This document shows positions 45,786-57,401 of a stretch of DNA of 64,000 bases, in pieces. The notes beneath the pieces were generated by a model. That model was not told the DNA's origin and searched no databases. It was given only the letters and a program-made list of their open reading frames with translations. The DNA comes from Sialis fuliginosa. Taxonomy: Eukaryota > Arthropoda > Insecta > Megaloptera > Sialidae. The stretch lies in NCBI GenBank assembly GCA_961205875.1, contig OY540813.1, forward strand, positions 33,141,001 through 33,205,000, written 5' to 3'. The position numbers were made by a program, and so were the translations under genes. Position 1 is the stretch's first letter, and every line of letters starts with the position of its first letter.

Positions 45786-47290
45786 GCTCCCGGGTCACAC
45801 AACTCACAATACATTACTGAAATACGAAAACACGATTTCATACATAAAGTCACGAAATTGGTAATTTTTGTTTAAAACGAACCCCTTTTAACTCCTCATT
45901 TTTGCGCCTCTGGCGATTTTTTTTTTTGAGTAATTGTCATCAAAGTAATGCATGCCACACATTTTCATCGAAAATCTAACCCATTAAAAAAATGTTGGCA
46001 TTTAATTTTTTGACCAAAACGAAACTTTCGGATCATTGCGCGATCTGAAGATATTGACCGATTTAAAAAAAATGGTGGCATTTATACTTGTGTTGATGAG
46101 TATCAATTTTTGTGGAGTTTTACTATTCGATTCGTGAAATTTCCTATTTTCGACTCACCCTATTGTACATATATATATTCAACTCTATCTACTTTTGTTT
46201 TGCCTGACCATCATATTTGAATATAGTTAACAAGATATCTAATTATAAGTCATATGTAGTATATAGTAAATATCTCTATATGTAAAATTGAACTGGTTCT
46301 ATTTGAACGGGAATGACAGGTTTGTAATTTCCAGTACATATAGGTATAATAATAATACGTTGCGGTCGTGGTATGAACTGTCGGCGGGCACTATCTACTA
46401 TATGTATGTAGAATGTAGATATTACCAATTATAACCAAAGTTAAATCTTATTAATATGTCCACTATGTATTTTAAGACATGTATCCATTGAAGTCGTTTG
46501 GAAAATTGCAATAAACAACTATGTTTATTAAGGTGTGTCAAGAAAAGCATTTTTTCTTCGCTCTCATTACGGAATAAGTTAGTTTATGACCTAAAATAAA
46601 TCCTTGTCGAAAGATTATCCTGTAGTTCAATTTTAAGAGGTCCTGCAAATGACATTGAAAAATTATTATTTACTATCAAAGTTGGTATTACCGATTCATG
46701 GTAACTGATAAAATAAACTGCCCTGGTCGGCACAAGACTTTTTTGTACATCATGATACAGAATAAATTACATAAGTTAACAATTTCTTCTAAAAAATTGA
46801 ATATAATAAACTACATTACATGAATTGTTGTTTTTGTTAATGTTTGAGATATATTTTAATTTTATTCATGAACTCATATTACTAATAAAACAACTACCTC
46901 TTTATTAAATCAATTTAATTACCAAAGTCCGCAAATAAATTTTGTTTTTTAAATTATAGCCTTTTATTTTGTTTTATGTTTTTATGTTTTTTATCCAATG
47001 ATGCACAACGTAAAACCAGTTATGAATACCCAGTGATGAACATTGAACAATATAAATTAGATGCTATGATATTATAATTACATTAGGACAGGACCGTATT
47101 AAGATTCTATAAATATTTTTTTTTTTTTTTTATAAATAATGTATGAAAATGAATTAGCAAAACAATGACAGTTTTGATATTGATGTACCTATTTAAACTA
47201 AAATTTAATATTAAATAATTACGTCAGACACGTATTAGGGAGAATTTATAGTTAATATTTTCGAGTAAATATTGTATGAAAATGAATATG
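45786..47290. other. AT-rich region with dispersed repeat pieces
   Basis: 46533-46700 is the complement of 59400-59615 in part (GACCTAAAATAAATCC, AGTTCAATTTTAAGAGG). 46703-46830 recurs in the same orientation at 60174-60300 (CCTGGTCGGCACAAGAC). No gene is supported. Confidence 0.55.
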
Positions 47291-47292
47291 AT

Positions 47293-47620
47293 TTTTAATC
47301 ATTATACAAAATTGTAAATATCTCGGTTTTTATGCGTGTTGTTCCCACCCCTTCGTAGTATTTTTCCCGCTGAATCGAATGAAACTATTTACAACACTTT
47401 GTATGTAAAAGAGGGTTGAATTAATAAATTTTATTTTTATTCTTTATACAAAATCGTAAATATCTCGGTTCCTATGCAAGATAGAGGGTTATTTCCCCCC
47501 TAAAACCCCCTCCCCTGTAGCATTTATTCCGTCGGATTAAATGAAACTAATTGCAATCCTTTATATGTGACAGGGGGTGTAATGTTTTTTTAAAATTAAA
47601 AATCGTAAATATCTATCACA
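47293..47620. repeat. Diverged tandem repeat, about 150-bp unit
   Basis: AATTGTAAATATCTCGGTTT and its variants start each unit (47310, 47448 and a partial at 47603). CCCC-rich text, GTCGGATTAAATGAAACTA-like text and a TATGTGACAGGGG/TATGTAAAAGAGGG tail follow. Confidence 0.7.
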
Positions 47621-47845
47621 AATCATTCTTGTATTTCTTTATATGTTTTTGCTATAAAATATCATTTTTAAATTTTCGAAAATACGGGCCTGTCCAAATT
47701 ACTAAATATTATAATTTAGTTTAATTATATCAACTAAACAGTTTTCTTTACATTTTTGTGTATTTGAAATGTAAATATATCATAAAAAATCTTAATATGG
47801 ACCTGCCCTAGTTAATTAATATTATTTGTTGATTAATTAAACCAT

Positions 47846-47935
47846 AGGTGTCCAACCTTTTGAACCTTTTGGGCCGCATAGCATAAACCCAATCTACCAA
47901 GGGCCGCATATGACCCCCTCCCCTCCCCGAAATAT
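47846..47935 (+). mobile_element. hAT-like end (GTGTCCAACC...GGGCCGCAT)
   Basis: TAGGTGTCCAACCTTTTGAA followed by TTTTGGGCCGCATAGC, then AAGGGCCGCAT and a C-rich tract, resembles the ends of animal hAT elements (CAGTGNNCCCAAACTTTTT...GGGCCGC). Only one end is found. Confidence 0.45.
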
Positions 47936-47989
47936 TCAGTGTTCTAAAAAAAACGTGTTTTGAGAAAATATCAGTTCAATATACCTTAC

Positions 47990-48235
47990 AAAAATTTTGC
48001 TCAATGTATCTCATAAACTTCGGAAAGGTCTGAAAATGTTCTTCATAAAGTCTAGTATTAAGATTTATTTTAAATTAGTTCAATAATAGGTTTTGTTTGT
48101 ATTTATTCTTTCAGTACGTAATACAGGAAGATGTTAAATGTATAAAGGTACATAAATATTGCATTTTTACATTACAATTAGAAAATAACAAGATGTATAT
48201 TTCTTAAAAACTCACTTGAAAAGTAGGGCCCGAAA
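47990..48235 (+). repeat. Duplicated segment, uninterrupted copy
   Basis: Matches 49905-50060 (CTTCATAAAGTCTAGTATTA, TTTTAAATTAGTTCAATA, AGGAAGATGT). It continues into GGTACATAAATATTGC, which in the second copy is found only at 56007, after about 6 kb of inserted palindromes. Confidence 0.75.
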
Positions 48236-48501
48236 CACCCTCAACCAAGGGCCTAAAGTTTTGTTTTACAAGGATTTTGTAATCACACTGTATCTCATTC
48301 GCATTTCAAACAGATAACAAAATTTTCTACAAACTTTTTTATTATTATTTTAACCAAAAATAATTATAAACCTTTCAAAATGGCGGTCAAACAAAAAATT
48401 CTACTTTAAAAATGATTTTTTTTAGTAAGGCAGCCATTTTGAATAACATAAAATCATTTTTGTTAAAACAGTCTTACAGTATATTATTGCACATTTAATT
48501 A

Positions 48502-49754
48502 CACAGGTTTACAAAAAAACAAAAGTTTATGAATATTTGACGAGACCATTGTATTCTTATGTATTTTGACGTCCTGAATCCGAATCTGAGGTCCGTTGAT
48601 CTTGGTTAGCTCAGTTTCAAGGTCATTTTAAGGTCAAATTTTTAAAAATCGCTAAATGTTTCTGATAAAAGCTGATATATAGGTTTTTCTGGTCGCTGAT
48701 TCTAAATTTGTCATCCGTTGACCTCTACGAGGTCAGGTTCAAGGTCATTTCAGGGTCAAAGTAGGAAAAACCGCTCGAAATTTCTGACAAAACAGTACAT
48801 ATAGGTTTTTGGGGTCGCTTAATTAAAATTTGAGGTCCGTAGACCTCTACAATGTCATTTTAAGATTAAAATTTTATTTTTTTAAATCGTTAAATGAATC
48901 TGGTAAAAGGTGATATATAGGTTTTTCTGTTCGCTGATTCTGAATTTGATGTTTGTTGACCTCTACGAGGTCAGGTTCAAGGTCATTTCAAGAAAAAGAG
49001 GGAAAACTCGCTTGAAACAGTACATATAGGTTTGAACCTGACCTTGTAGAGGTCAACGGATGTCAAATTCAGAATCAGCGACCAGAGAAACCTATATATC
49101 ACCTTTTACCAGATTCATTTAGCGATTTTTAAAAATTTGACCCTGAAATAACCTTGAAACTGACATTGTAGGGGTCTACGGACTTCAAATTTTAATACAG
49201 CGACCCCAAAAACCTATATGTACTGTTTTGTCAGAATTTTCGAGTGATATTTCCCACTTTGACCTTCAAATGACCTTGAACCTGACCTCATAGAGGTCAA
49301 CGGACGTTAAATTCAGAATCAGCGACCAGAGAAACCTATATACACCTTTTACCAGAATCATTTAGCGATTTTTAAAAATAAAATTTTGACCTTGAAACTG
49401 AGATTGTAGGAGTCTACAAACCTTAAATTTTAATTAAGCGACCCCAAAAACCTATATGTACTGTTTTGTCACAAATTTCGAGCGGTTTTTCCTACTTAGA
49501 CCCTGAAATGACCTTGAACCTGACCTCGTAGAGGTCAACGGATGACAAATTTAGAATCAGCGACCAAAAAAACCTATATATCACCTTTTACCAGAAACAT
49601 TTAGCGATTTTTAAAAATTTGACCTTAAAATGACCTTGAAACTGAGCTAACCAAGATCAACGGACCTCAGATTCGGATTCAGGACGTCAAAATACATAAG
49701 AATACAATGGTCTCGTCAAATATTCATAAACTTTTGTTTTTTTGTAAACCTGTG
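48502..49754. mobile_element. AGGTCA-monomer palindrome, copy 1
   Basis: The ends are CACAGGTTTACAAAAAAAC and its complement, flanked by TTA (48499-48501 and 49755-49757). The left arm has four and the right arm six monomers of about 119 bp in inverted orientation, centred near 49022. Each monomer carries variants of GTCCGTTGACCTCTACGAGG, TCAGGTTCAAGGTCATTTCA, TATATAGGTTTTTCTGGTCG and ATTCTGAATTTGA. TCAAGGTCA, or its complement, occurs about seven times. No ORF; the arms could form a long hairpin. Confidence 0.88.
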
Positions 49755-49904
49755 TTATCTATCCAAAATATGGTGTTATATAAAATATGTTGGTGTTATA
49801 TAAATATGGTGTTAATCTGATTTTCAGATCATTAGTTACAGTAATTTTACGAAACTATTTAATATCTTATGTAGGTACTTGTGTTTGTGCTTGACGACAT
49901 GATA

Positions 49905-50067
49905 CACTGAAATTATTAACCTCATAAACTTCAAAAAAGTTTAAAAATTTTCTTCATAAAGTCTAGTATTAAGATTTATTTTAAATTAGTTCAATATTAG
50001 GTTTTGTTCGTATTTATTCTTCTAGTACGCAATATAGGAAGATGTACAATGTACATACTTACATACA
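49905..50067 (+). repeat. Duplicated segment, left piece of the interrupted copy
   Basis: Second copy of 47990-48150, broken at the TACATAC-rich spot where the palindrome at 50068 begins. The right piece (GGTACATAAATATTGCTATT) starts at 56007. Confidence 0.7.
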
Positions 50068-50452
50068 TACAGGGTTACTGGTAATTCGATACATTTCTTT
50101 TAAGGGGTAATAGTAGAGATAACAAGTAACCATTTGAACCCTATATTGCCTTATACAAATGTTAACCGTTACTGAGATATTTAAAATTTTAGAATTTTTC
50201 AAAAATATCCCAAATTTCAACTTTAAACTCATTTTTTTTTAATACACAGTTTTTTTTTATTTTGCTTCTGATACTCAGACAATATGCCGGTACTTTGTTA
50301 GAAAGGACAAAATTAGTACAAGTATAGATCTTGGCTTTTGGGTGTAAGCCGCGTCGGTTTGGTCGTGTTATCGGCCAACGTTTTGTCACACATTGCAGTG
50401 GACATCTTCAGGGCTCTCCTAAAAGTGCAACGGAGGCAAGGGTCGGCACTCG

Positions 50453-51157
50453 TTAAATACTAGTTCGGGCAGCGGTCAGTGGTGACTCGGGCGCACCTGA
50501 TTGGTGCGCGCTCGAGCCTGTGCCCTCGTGTCGTACACCGGTCTCAGCTGGAGGGGGTGGCCTGGTGAACAGATGTCGCCAGGCGCTGCTGAGTGGATAT
50601 CCGTCGTCTCTGTTAATATTATTATTGTTTTTGAGAATCTCGATCGATTCTCGGACAATGCGGGGGTAATAGCGGGATGTTTTCGCTAGGACCTCGGTTT
50701 CGTCGAAACGGATACTATGGTTCTGCGTGTGCGCATGCTCTGCCAACGCAGATTTGTCTAATTGTTTTAGACGTGTCTGTCTGGCATGCTCTTGCACCCG
50801 TGTCCCTATAGTACGTCCGGTTTGGCCGATATACACGACCCCACAGCTACAAGGAATACAGTATACTCCTTCAGTGTGTAGTGGTATGTAGTCCTTGGGG
50901 TTCCTGAGTCTCTGGGTGATTTTGTCAGGGGGCGTGAAAATTGGTCTGATGTCATGACTCCTTAACAGTTTACCCAACCGGTCTGTTGTGCCGCGTACAT
51001 ATGGAAATATGGCTGTAGATATGTAGTCGGGATCTGGTTTCGGCTCATCTGTTTTAGGGGTCGTCTTATTGTGTATGGCCCCCGTAATGTCCCGGGTGTT
51101 GTAACCGTTCAGCTTGAGGGCTGAGGTGACATTATCCAACCTCAATTCCATACGCAA
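50453..51157 (-). pseudogene. Penelope-like C-terminal half with GIY-YIG nuclease
   Basis: 235 codons. Residues about 1-75 (LRLDNVTSALKLNGYNTRD) correspond to the region after the RT core. The GIY-YIG domain follows at about 95-170: EGVYCIPCSCGVVYIGQTGR with two Cys, then GTRVQEHARQTRL and ALAEHAHTQNH. The 5' truncation at the junction with the plus-strand copy leaves no RT motifs. The nuclease would nick target DNA in an intact element. Its reading frame is open to the natural-looking end at 50453, better preserved at the C-terminus than the plus copy. Confidence 0.85.
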
Positions 51158-51160
51158 CAG

Positions 51161-52345
51161 GTGAACAACATCTACGCACGTGCCAGTATGGCTCTAACCA
51201 GAGAGCGCTTCACGGACACGCGTCGTAAACTTGACCACATTAACAAACAGTTATATAGCCTGCACCTGAAATTGAGTTGTACAATGACGAATACCCATTT
51301 TGACAAAATTGACGACATTACACACAAACAAACAGACAAGACCGCACACACCATCACACAAAAACACATACATAAATACGACAAACTTCACAAAACACAA
51401 AAACCCAGACCACGGACCAGTCCCGCTCACACGGTCGTAAACCTATCGAGCAAACCCCTCTCCCAGGATGCTACTGACATTTTGGCTAAAGGACCGAACT
51501 ACGCTATTACTCCGAGGACGATTCCTGTGGAGGAAATCGTGTGTAGTGTGGAATCAGAACTAAGTAAGGTCCCTCGGGACGTGGCGGAGAATATCCGTCA
51601 TGAAACGAGTAGGATTCTGAAAAATGCGAAACCTCCGAAACCCAACATCACACGAGGCGAAAGGGAAGCCCTGAAAAACCTTAAGAACGACGAGGACATT
51701 ATAATCCTCGCCGCAGACAAAGGTAACGCCACAGTGGTCCTAGACACATCCGACTATAACAGAAAAATGGACGAATTACTTTCCGACGAGACTACTTACA
51801 AAAAACTAAGACGCAATCCCACCACCAAAACCGAGACTTACATCAAAACTTTGATTAAGTCCTCTAGCACCATCCCGGTCACCACCCAGAAAACCATCCC
51901 TCCACAGGACTCCCGGGTGCCTCGGATTTACGGGTTGCCGAAAATCCACAAACCCAAAACCCTCCTCGGCCCTATTGTGAGTGCTATAGGCTCACCCACC
52001 TATAAGCTGGCAAAATTTTTATCGAACTCACTACAACCTTTCGTGGGCAAATCCCCACATCACATCAGGAACTCGTCACATTTCGTGTCGATCCTGAATA
52101 CTCTAAAAACCAACCCTAACAAAATCACCCAGAGACTCAGGAACCCCAAGGACTACATACCACTACACACTGAAGGAGTATACTCTATTCCTTGTAGCTG
52201 TGGGGTCGTGTATATCGGCCAAACCGGACGTACTATAGGGACACGGGTGCAAGAGCATGCCAGACAGACACGTCTAAAACAATTAGACAAATCTGCGTTG
52301 GCAGAGCATGCGCACACGCAGAACCATAGTATCCGTATCGACTAA
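51161..52345 (+). pseudogene. Penelope-like RT N-terminus fused by deletion to GIY-YIG
   Basis: 394 codons. The N-terminal half has the typical pre-RT and early RT blocks of Penelope-like elements (ALKNLKNDEDIIILAADKGN, RVPRIYGLPKIHKP, SPTYKLAKFLSNSLQPFVG). After ILNTLKTNP, near 52107, it jumps directly to ITQRLRNPKDYIPLHTEGVY and the GIY-YIG domain. The middle of RT, including the catalytic aspartate motif, is therefore absent. A stop follows NHSIRID where the minus-strand copy reads on, so the C-terminus is also lost. The intact family is usually about 700-850 residues. Confidence 0.88.
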
Positions 52346-54193
52346 ACCGAGGTCCTAGCGAAAACATCCCGCTATTACCCCCGCATTGTCCAAGAATCGA
52401 TCGAGATTCTCAAAAACAATAATAATATTAACAGAGACGGCGGATATCCACTCAGCAGCGCCTGGCGACATCTGTTCACCAGGCCACCCCCTCCAGCTGA
52501 GACCGGTGTACAACACGAGGGCACAGGCTCGAGCGCGCACCAATCAGGTGCGTCCGAGTCACCACTGACCGCTGCCCGAACTAGTATTTAACGAGTGCCG
52601 ACCCTTGCCTCCGTTGCACTTTTAGGAGAGCCCTGAAGATGTCCACTGCAATGTGTGACGAAACGTTGGCCGATAACACGACCAAACCGACGCGGCTTAC
52701 ACCCAGAAGCCAAGATCTATATCAAGACCACCGCGGAAGCCTCAAGACTTGTATAAAATTAGTACAATTTACTTAAACTTCGACACAGTGCCTCAAAACT
52801 CTAACATTTCGATATTTGTTATGTTTTTTTTTGTTTAAAATGTAAATTCTCCAAAAAAATCACTAACTAATTTAATGTACAAAGTCTTTTAAAAACTACC
52901 TTATCTTTCTAGCTATCCAATGAAATATAAATGTTATTAAAGAAAAACTCTCTACTTAGGAGTAATAAGTCTCAGAAACGAAACAGATCGCAAATTGTTA
53001 AAATAGCATGCAAGGGTTATTTACACAAACGTGTTGATTTTAACAAAATAAAACAAACATCTGGTTTGAAAAAAATAACTTTTATTATTTTTACAAATCC
53101 TGCTCAATTTGAGAACCTCTATTTCTAATGCAGGCTCTACATAGATCTACGCCGTTCTTCAGTCCTGGTGACTTGATATCAGATTATTTCTAGCTATCCA
53201 ACGAAATAAAAATGTTTTAAATTTTTACGCATACAATAATAAAAACTACTATCACAGTTAGAGCATATAAGGATATATGAACTTTATATGAAAAGGATGA
53301 AAAATTTCACTATGCTCACCATAGCGCTGATGTAGCTGTATTTTGAATATACCGCTGGCTGTATGCATGTGAAATTTTTAATTGTGATTTTGTGCAACAA
53401 TTAAAATGTGTTTTCGTTTGTTTGTTTACTTATCTATGATGGTATCAGTTTTGTGATAGTAGTTTTTATTATTGTATGCGTAAAAATTTAAAACATTTTT
53501 ATTTCGTTGGATAGCTAGAAATAATCTGATATCAAGAGTCACCAGGACTGAAGTACGGTGTAGATGTAGAGCCTGCATTAGAAATAGAGGTTCTCAAATT
53601 GAGCAGGATTTGTAAAAATAATAAAAGTTATTTTTTTCAAACCAGATGTTTTATTTTGTTAAAATCAACACGTTTGTGTAAATAACCCTCGCATGCTATT
53701 TTAACAATTTGCGATCTGTTTCGTTTCTGAGACTTATTCCCCCTAAGTAGAGAGTTTTTTTTTAATAACATTTGTATCTCATTGGATAGCTAGAAAGATA
53801 AGGCAGTTTTTAAAAGACTTTGTACATTAAATTAGTTAGTGATTTTTTTTGGAGAATTTACATTTTAAACAAAAAAAACATAACAAATATCGAAGTGTTA
53901 GAGTTTTGAGGCACTGTGTCGAAGTTTAAGTAAATTGTACTAATTTTGTTCTTTCTAACAAAGTACCGGCATATTGTCCGAGTATCAGAAGCAAAATAAA
54001 AAAAACTGTGTATTAAAAAAAAAAAAATGAGTTTAAAGTTGAAATTTGGGATATTTTTGAAAAATTCTAAAATTTTAAATATCTCAGTAACGGTTAACAT
54101 TTGTATAAGGCAATATTGGGTTCAAATGGTTACTTGTTATCTCTACTATTACCCCTTAAAATAAATGTATCGAATTACCAGTAACCCTGTATA

Positions 54194-56000
54194 GTAGGGC
54201 GTTCCTTATTTCCCAAACTGCAATATCCAAGGCGTTCCCCCCTGAATCATCTCTAAATACCTCAAAAATAAGAAAGCCACGTTCATACCCATGAAAAGTA
54301 GGGTCTGAGAGGTTCCACTCGAGGCCTGAATTTCAATGCATTTTAAATGGGGAGAAATTGTTTATTTTTTATAGAGCTCAAAATGAGCTCGAAAAATCTG
54401 AAAAAATTTGAGGTGATTCAACACTAGAAAATACACTTCCTTGAATTTTTTCAGATTTTTTGAAGCATTAGAACGCTCAAATAAAAATAATAACTGACTT
54501 TTTTTTTAATTCGTAATTTTTTAAATATTTTTTGTAGAGCTCAAGATGAGCTCGAAAAATCTGAAAAAATTCAAGGAGGTGTATTTTTTAGTGTTAAATC
54601 ATCTAGAATTTTTTCAGATTTTTTAAAGCATTGGATCACACACAATAAAATAAATAACTGTTTTTTTTTAAATAAATACATTATTTTTTCTTATAAATAC
54701 ATAATATTTTACTCTAATTGATCAGATAAAAAAATGTATTGCTTTGGACATCAAAGTAAACATTTTTAAACATAAATATTTTAAATAATGTATATTTTTG
54801 AATAAGATGTAACGGTGTTATTGAAAAGGCGCTCGCGTTCTTATTAATTATAACGTTAGTTTCGTAACACTTTCTCGACATTTGTTGTCATTTCTGTAAT
54901 AAACAGTAGTTCCATTTGATCGTAGATGAAAATACGATCAGCTATATATTATTATATTTCCAAATCATTCGTATTACTCCTGTAGTCGGTTACAATCTGC
55001 ACGTTCTTTACGAAATTATAATTTGCATTTATAATTTAACTATCCGACGACAACTATACAGAGAGGGTAATCGTCCAAAATTGGATATTTCGGAATAGAA
55101 AAATTTACATCCCATCATTCTTGTAAACATTATTTTTGGTTTTAACATAGTTGTTTCTGATATACTTCAATACTTTGAATTAATTCAATAATTTACACAC
55201 TAAAAATATACAGAAATATGGCTTCTAATATCACTACTGAAGAATTCCCCTTAATTGGATTGGCTATTTCCGAAATTGTGGGAGAAAAACTGCCAACGGC
55301 TTTTGCAAATATTTTCTATACAAACATAAATTTTTAAAAGTCACGATCAGAGAAGCTGCACGGGAAACTATTTGCGAAGTTAAAAATTTTTGGGAAAGAG
55401 CGAAAATTGAAACTCGACAAGATATCCATAATTTATTTGTCAAAACATTCATTATTAAAAGATTAAAAGGAATTATTTATTCCATACTTTGATAATAAAT
55501 CATGTATTTATAAGAATAAATAATGTATTTATTAAAAAAAAACAGTTATTTATTTTATTGTGTGTGATCCAATGCTTTAAAAAATCTGAAAAAATTCTAG
55601 ATGATTTAACATTAAAAAATACACCTCTTTGAATTTTTTCAGATTTTTCGAGCTCATTTTGAGCTCTACAAAAAATATTTAAAAAATTACGAATTAAAAA
55701 AAAAGTCAGTTATTATTTTTATTTGAGCGTTCTAATGCTTCAAAAAATCTGAAAAAATTCAAGGAAGTGTATTTTCTAGTGTTGAATCACCTCAAATTTT
55801 TTCAGATTTTTCGAGCTCATTTTGAGCTCTACAAAAAATAAACAATTTCTCCCTATTTAAAATTCAGGCCACGAGTGGAACCTCTCAGACCCTACTTTTC
55901 ATGGGTATGAACGTGGCTTTCTTATTTTTGAGGTATTTAGAGATGATTCAGGGGGGGAACGCCATGGATATTGCAGTTTGGGAAATAAGGAACGCCCTAC
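54194..56000. mobile_element. 1.8-kb palindrome inserted at the edge of the previous one
   Basis: The ends are GTAGGGCGTTCCTTATTTCC and its complement, with TGTATA on both sides (54188-54193 and 56001-56006). The arms (about 54194-54680 and 55520-56000) contain repeated TTTTTCAGATTTTTCGAGCT and GAGCTCATTTTGAGCTC words. The 800-bp non-palindromic centre has coding-like fragments (see 55218-55487). Confidence 0.82.
55218..55487 (+). pseudogene. Coding-like cargo in the centre of the palindrome
   Basis: A Met at 55218 opens 39 codons (MASNITTEEFPLIGLAISEI, VGEKLPTAFANI) to a stop near 55337. In another frame KVTIREAARETICEVKNFWE, RAKIETRQDIHNLFVK and RLKGIIYSIL run to a stop near 55487. The 'FWxxAxIxTR' pattern recalls a segment of uncharacterised proteins encoded by insect repeats; I am not sure of this. 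It looks like one frameshifted ORF. An upstream frame at 54916-55098 may belong to it or not. Confidence 0.4.
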
Positions 56001-56006
56001 TGTATA

Positions 56007-57399
56007 GGTACATAAATATTGCTATTTTACATTACAATAAAATTTTGAATTTTAGGATAATGTATGAGGTACTAAATTTAGTCAGTGGTTAAAACATGCC
56101 GAGATGTGTATTTTCTGAAAACTCCCTAGCAAAGTTTGCCCCGAAAAATATGTTTTTTTGTTTCAAACGCTCATCTTTTAAATAGATTTTAAATTTTGTA
56201 ATTTGTTTTGAACAATAATGAAATTTATTCGGGAAAAATGTATTTACGGCAAAAATCTGAAAAAATAAAAATCAGTTCAGAAAAATCTTAATAACTTTTT
56301 TGTTTCAATATGTATGGGTAAGTATATTACATCATTTAAAAGGGCATAAAATACCCTACAATTTGAGATAATTTTTTTTTTGAAAATATAAGTTTTGGCG
56401 GTAATTTTGAATATTTTGAAATCAAACTTAGTAGGTTTATTAAGGATCATAAGAAGTACATTTTCCTTATTTTCATCAAAATATTCATATTTGTTGCAAA
56501 GTAATTGAGAAAAAATGTTAGAAATTCAGTTATAGTATTCGGCCTCCAACAGATCGATAGAGGGGTTTCTTACGAGTGACCTTTTGGTCGATATTGATCA
56601 AATAGAAGCCGAGATATTCGTGAAAAACCGAACCACAAACAGGAAAAATTAATGATTTTCCGGAAAAATCGTGAAAAATGTACCGCGCGGAAAACGGATT
56701 AACCCAATCGTGCCCAACGTTACATATTACATATTACAACAGAGCGTTTTTGTTAAGATTTTGTGTTTGATATAAGATTATTTTAATTCGAATGGGTTTG
56801 AAATCATACTTATTTTCGAGTATGCACAACAATGCAATTACCAACGTTCTGGAGTTTTAGTATACGTAGATAGGTATGAATTGATGACAGAAAAATCAGC
56901 AATATCGGTAACAAAAAAAAACCTAGATTGAGTTAAACCACAAACTCAGTTATGAACTTCCTTGATCCATAGAACATTTTAAAATAATAAAATCGCTGTA
57001 GGGAGAGATCGTTTTATTCAATAAAAAATTCCGGTTATATGACTCCACTAGAAGTTATAGTGGTTTGAATAGCCAACTATATGTAAACTTAGAACGCGAT
57101 TTTCTCGAAACTGAAAACTGAAATTGGCTGCCATAATATCTCAAGATCTACTGAACCGATTGACTTAAAATTTGTTGTTTACTCAATCTATTACTACCTG
57201 TAGCAAAATTGAGTAAAACAAATATTTTTGTTTTAAGGATAACGAAAGATTAAAAAAAAATATCTGCCTTGGGAACCACGGGACTTTCTTATACCTAACC
57301 TAACCTAACAGTGAATTGTATACGTGATTCTTTGTTTATTAAAACATTTCTAACAAAATAAAACAAAATGAATAATATAGGTAATATTATTCTCTCCAT
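56007..57399. other. AT-rich spacer, right piece of the duplicated segment at its start
   Basis: 56007-56050 continues the segment broken at 50067. The remainder has no recognisable gene. TATTCGGCCTCCAACAG and GAAAATCGTGAAAAATGT-like words look repeat-derived but no partner was found. Confidence 0.45.
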
Positions 57400-57401
57400 T
57401 A

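Larger units (their letters stand above)
50321..52754. mobile_element. Penelope-like element, two partial copies head to head
   Basis: A minus-strand 5'-truncated copy (about 50321-51157) abuts a plus-strand copy (about 51158-52754). Both end in the same tail with CCTGAAGATGTCCACTGC and CGAAACGTTGG or a variant. The whole insert is bounded by a perfect 12-bp duplication AAAATTAGTACA (50309-50320 and 52755-52766). The uninterrupted sequence is preserved in the other arm of the host palindrome near 53944-53955. Inverted partial duplications are typical of Penelope-like elements. Neither half has the RT catalytic core. Confidence 0.9.
50068..54191. mobile_element. Palindromic element interrupted by a Penelope-like insertion
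   Basis: The ends are TACAGGGTTACTGGTAATTC and its complement. The left arm to 50320 and the part from 52755 onward rejoin exactly after removing 50321-52754. The arms pair through TACCGGCATATTGTC, AATTGTTAAAATAGCATGC, CACAAACGTGTTGATTTTA and AGCTATCCAACGAAATAAA around a loop near 53260-53445. Without the insertion it would be about 1.7 kb. Frames at 52931-53128 and 53858-54100 are arm sequence. Confidence 0.88.

Noticed and set aside
45651-45875. 74-codon frame with a repeated FCSY-F-FV-LLSMSAF pattern
   Set aside because: It is a translation of a two-unit minisatellite with no sign of selection.
48593-49690. CRISPR-like array
   Set aside because: Units of about 119 bp are repeat throughout, with no unique spacers, and the arms are inverted copies in a eukaryotic context.
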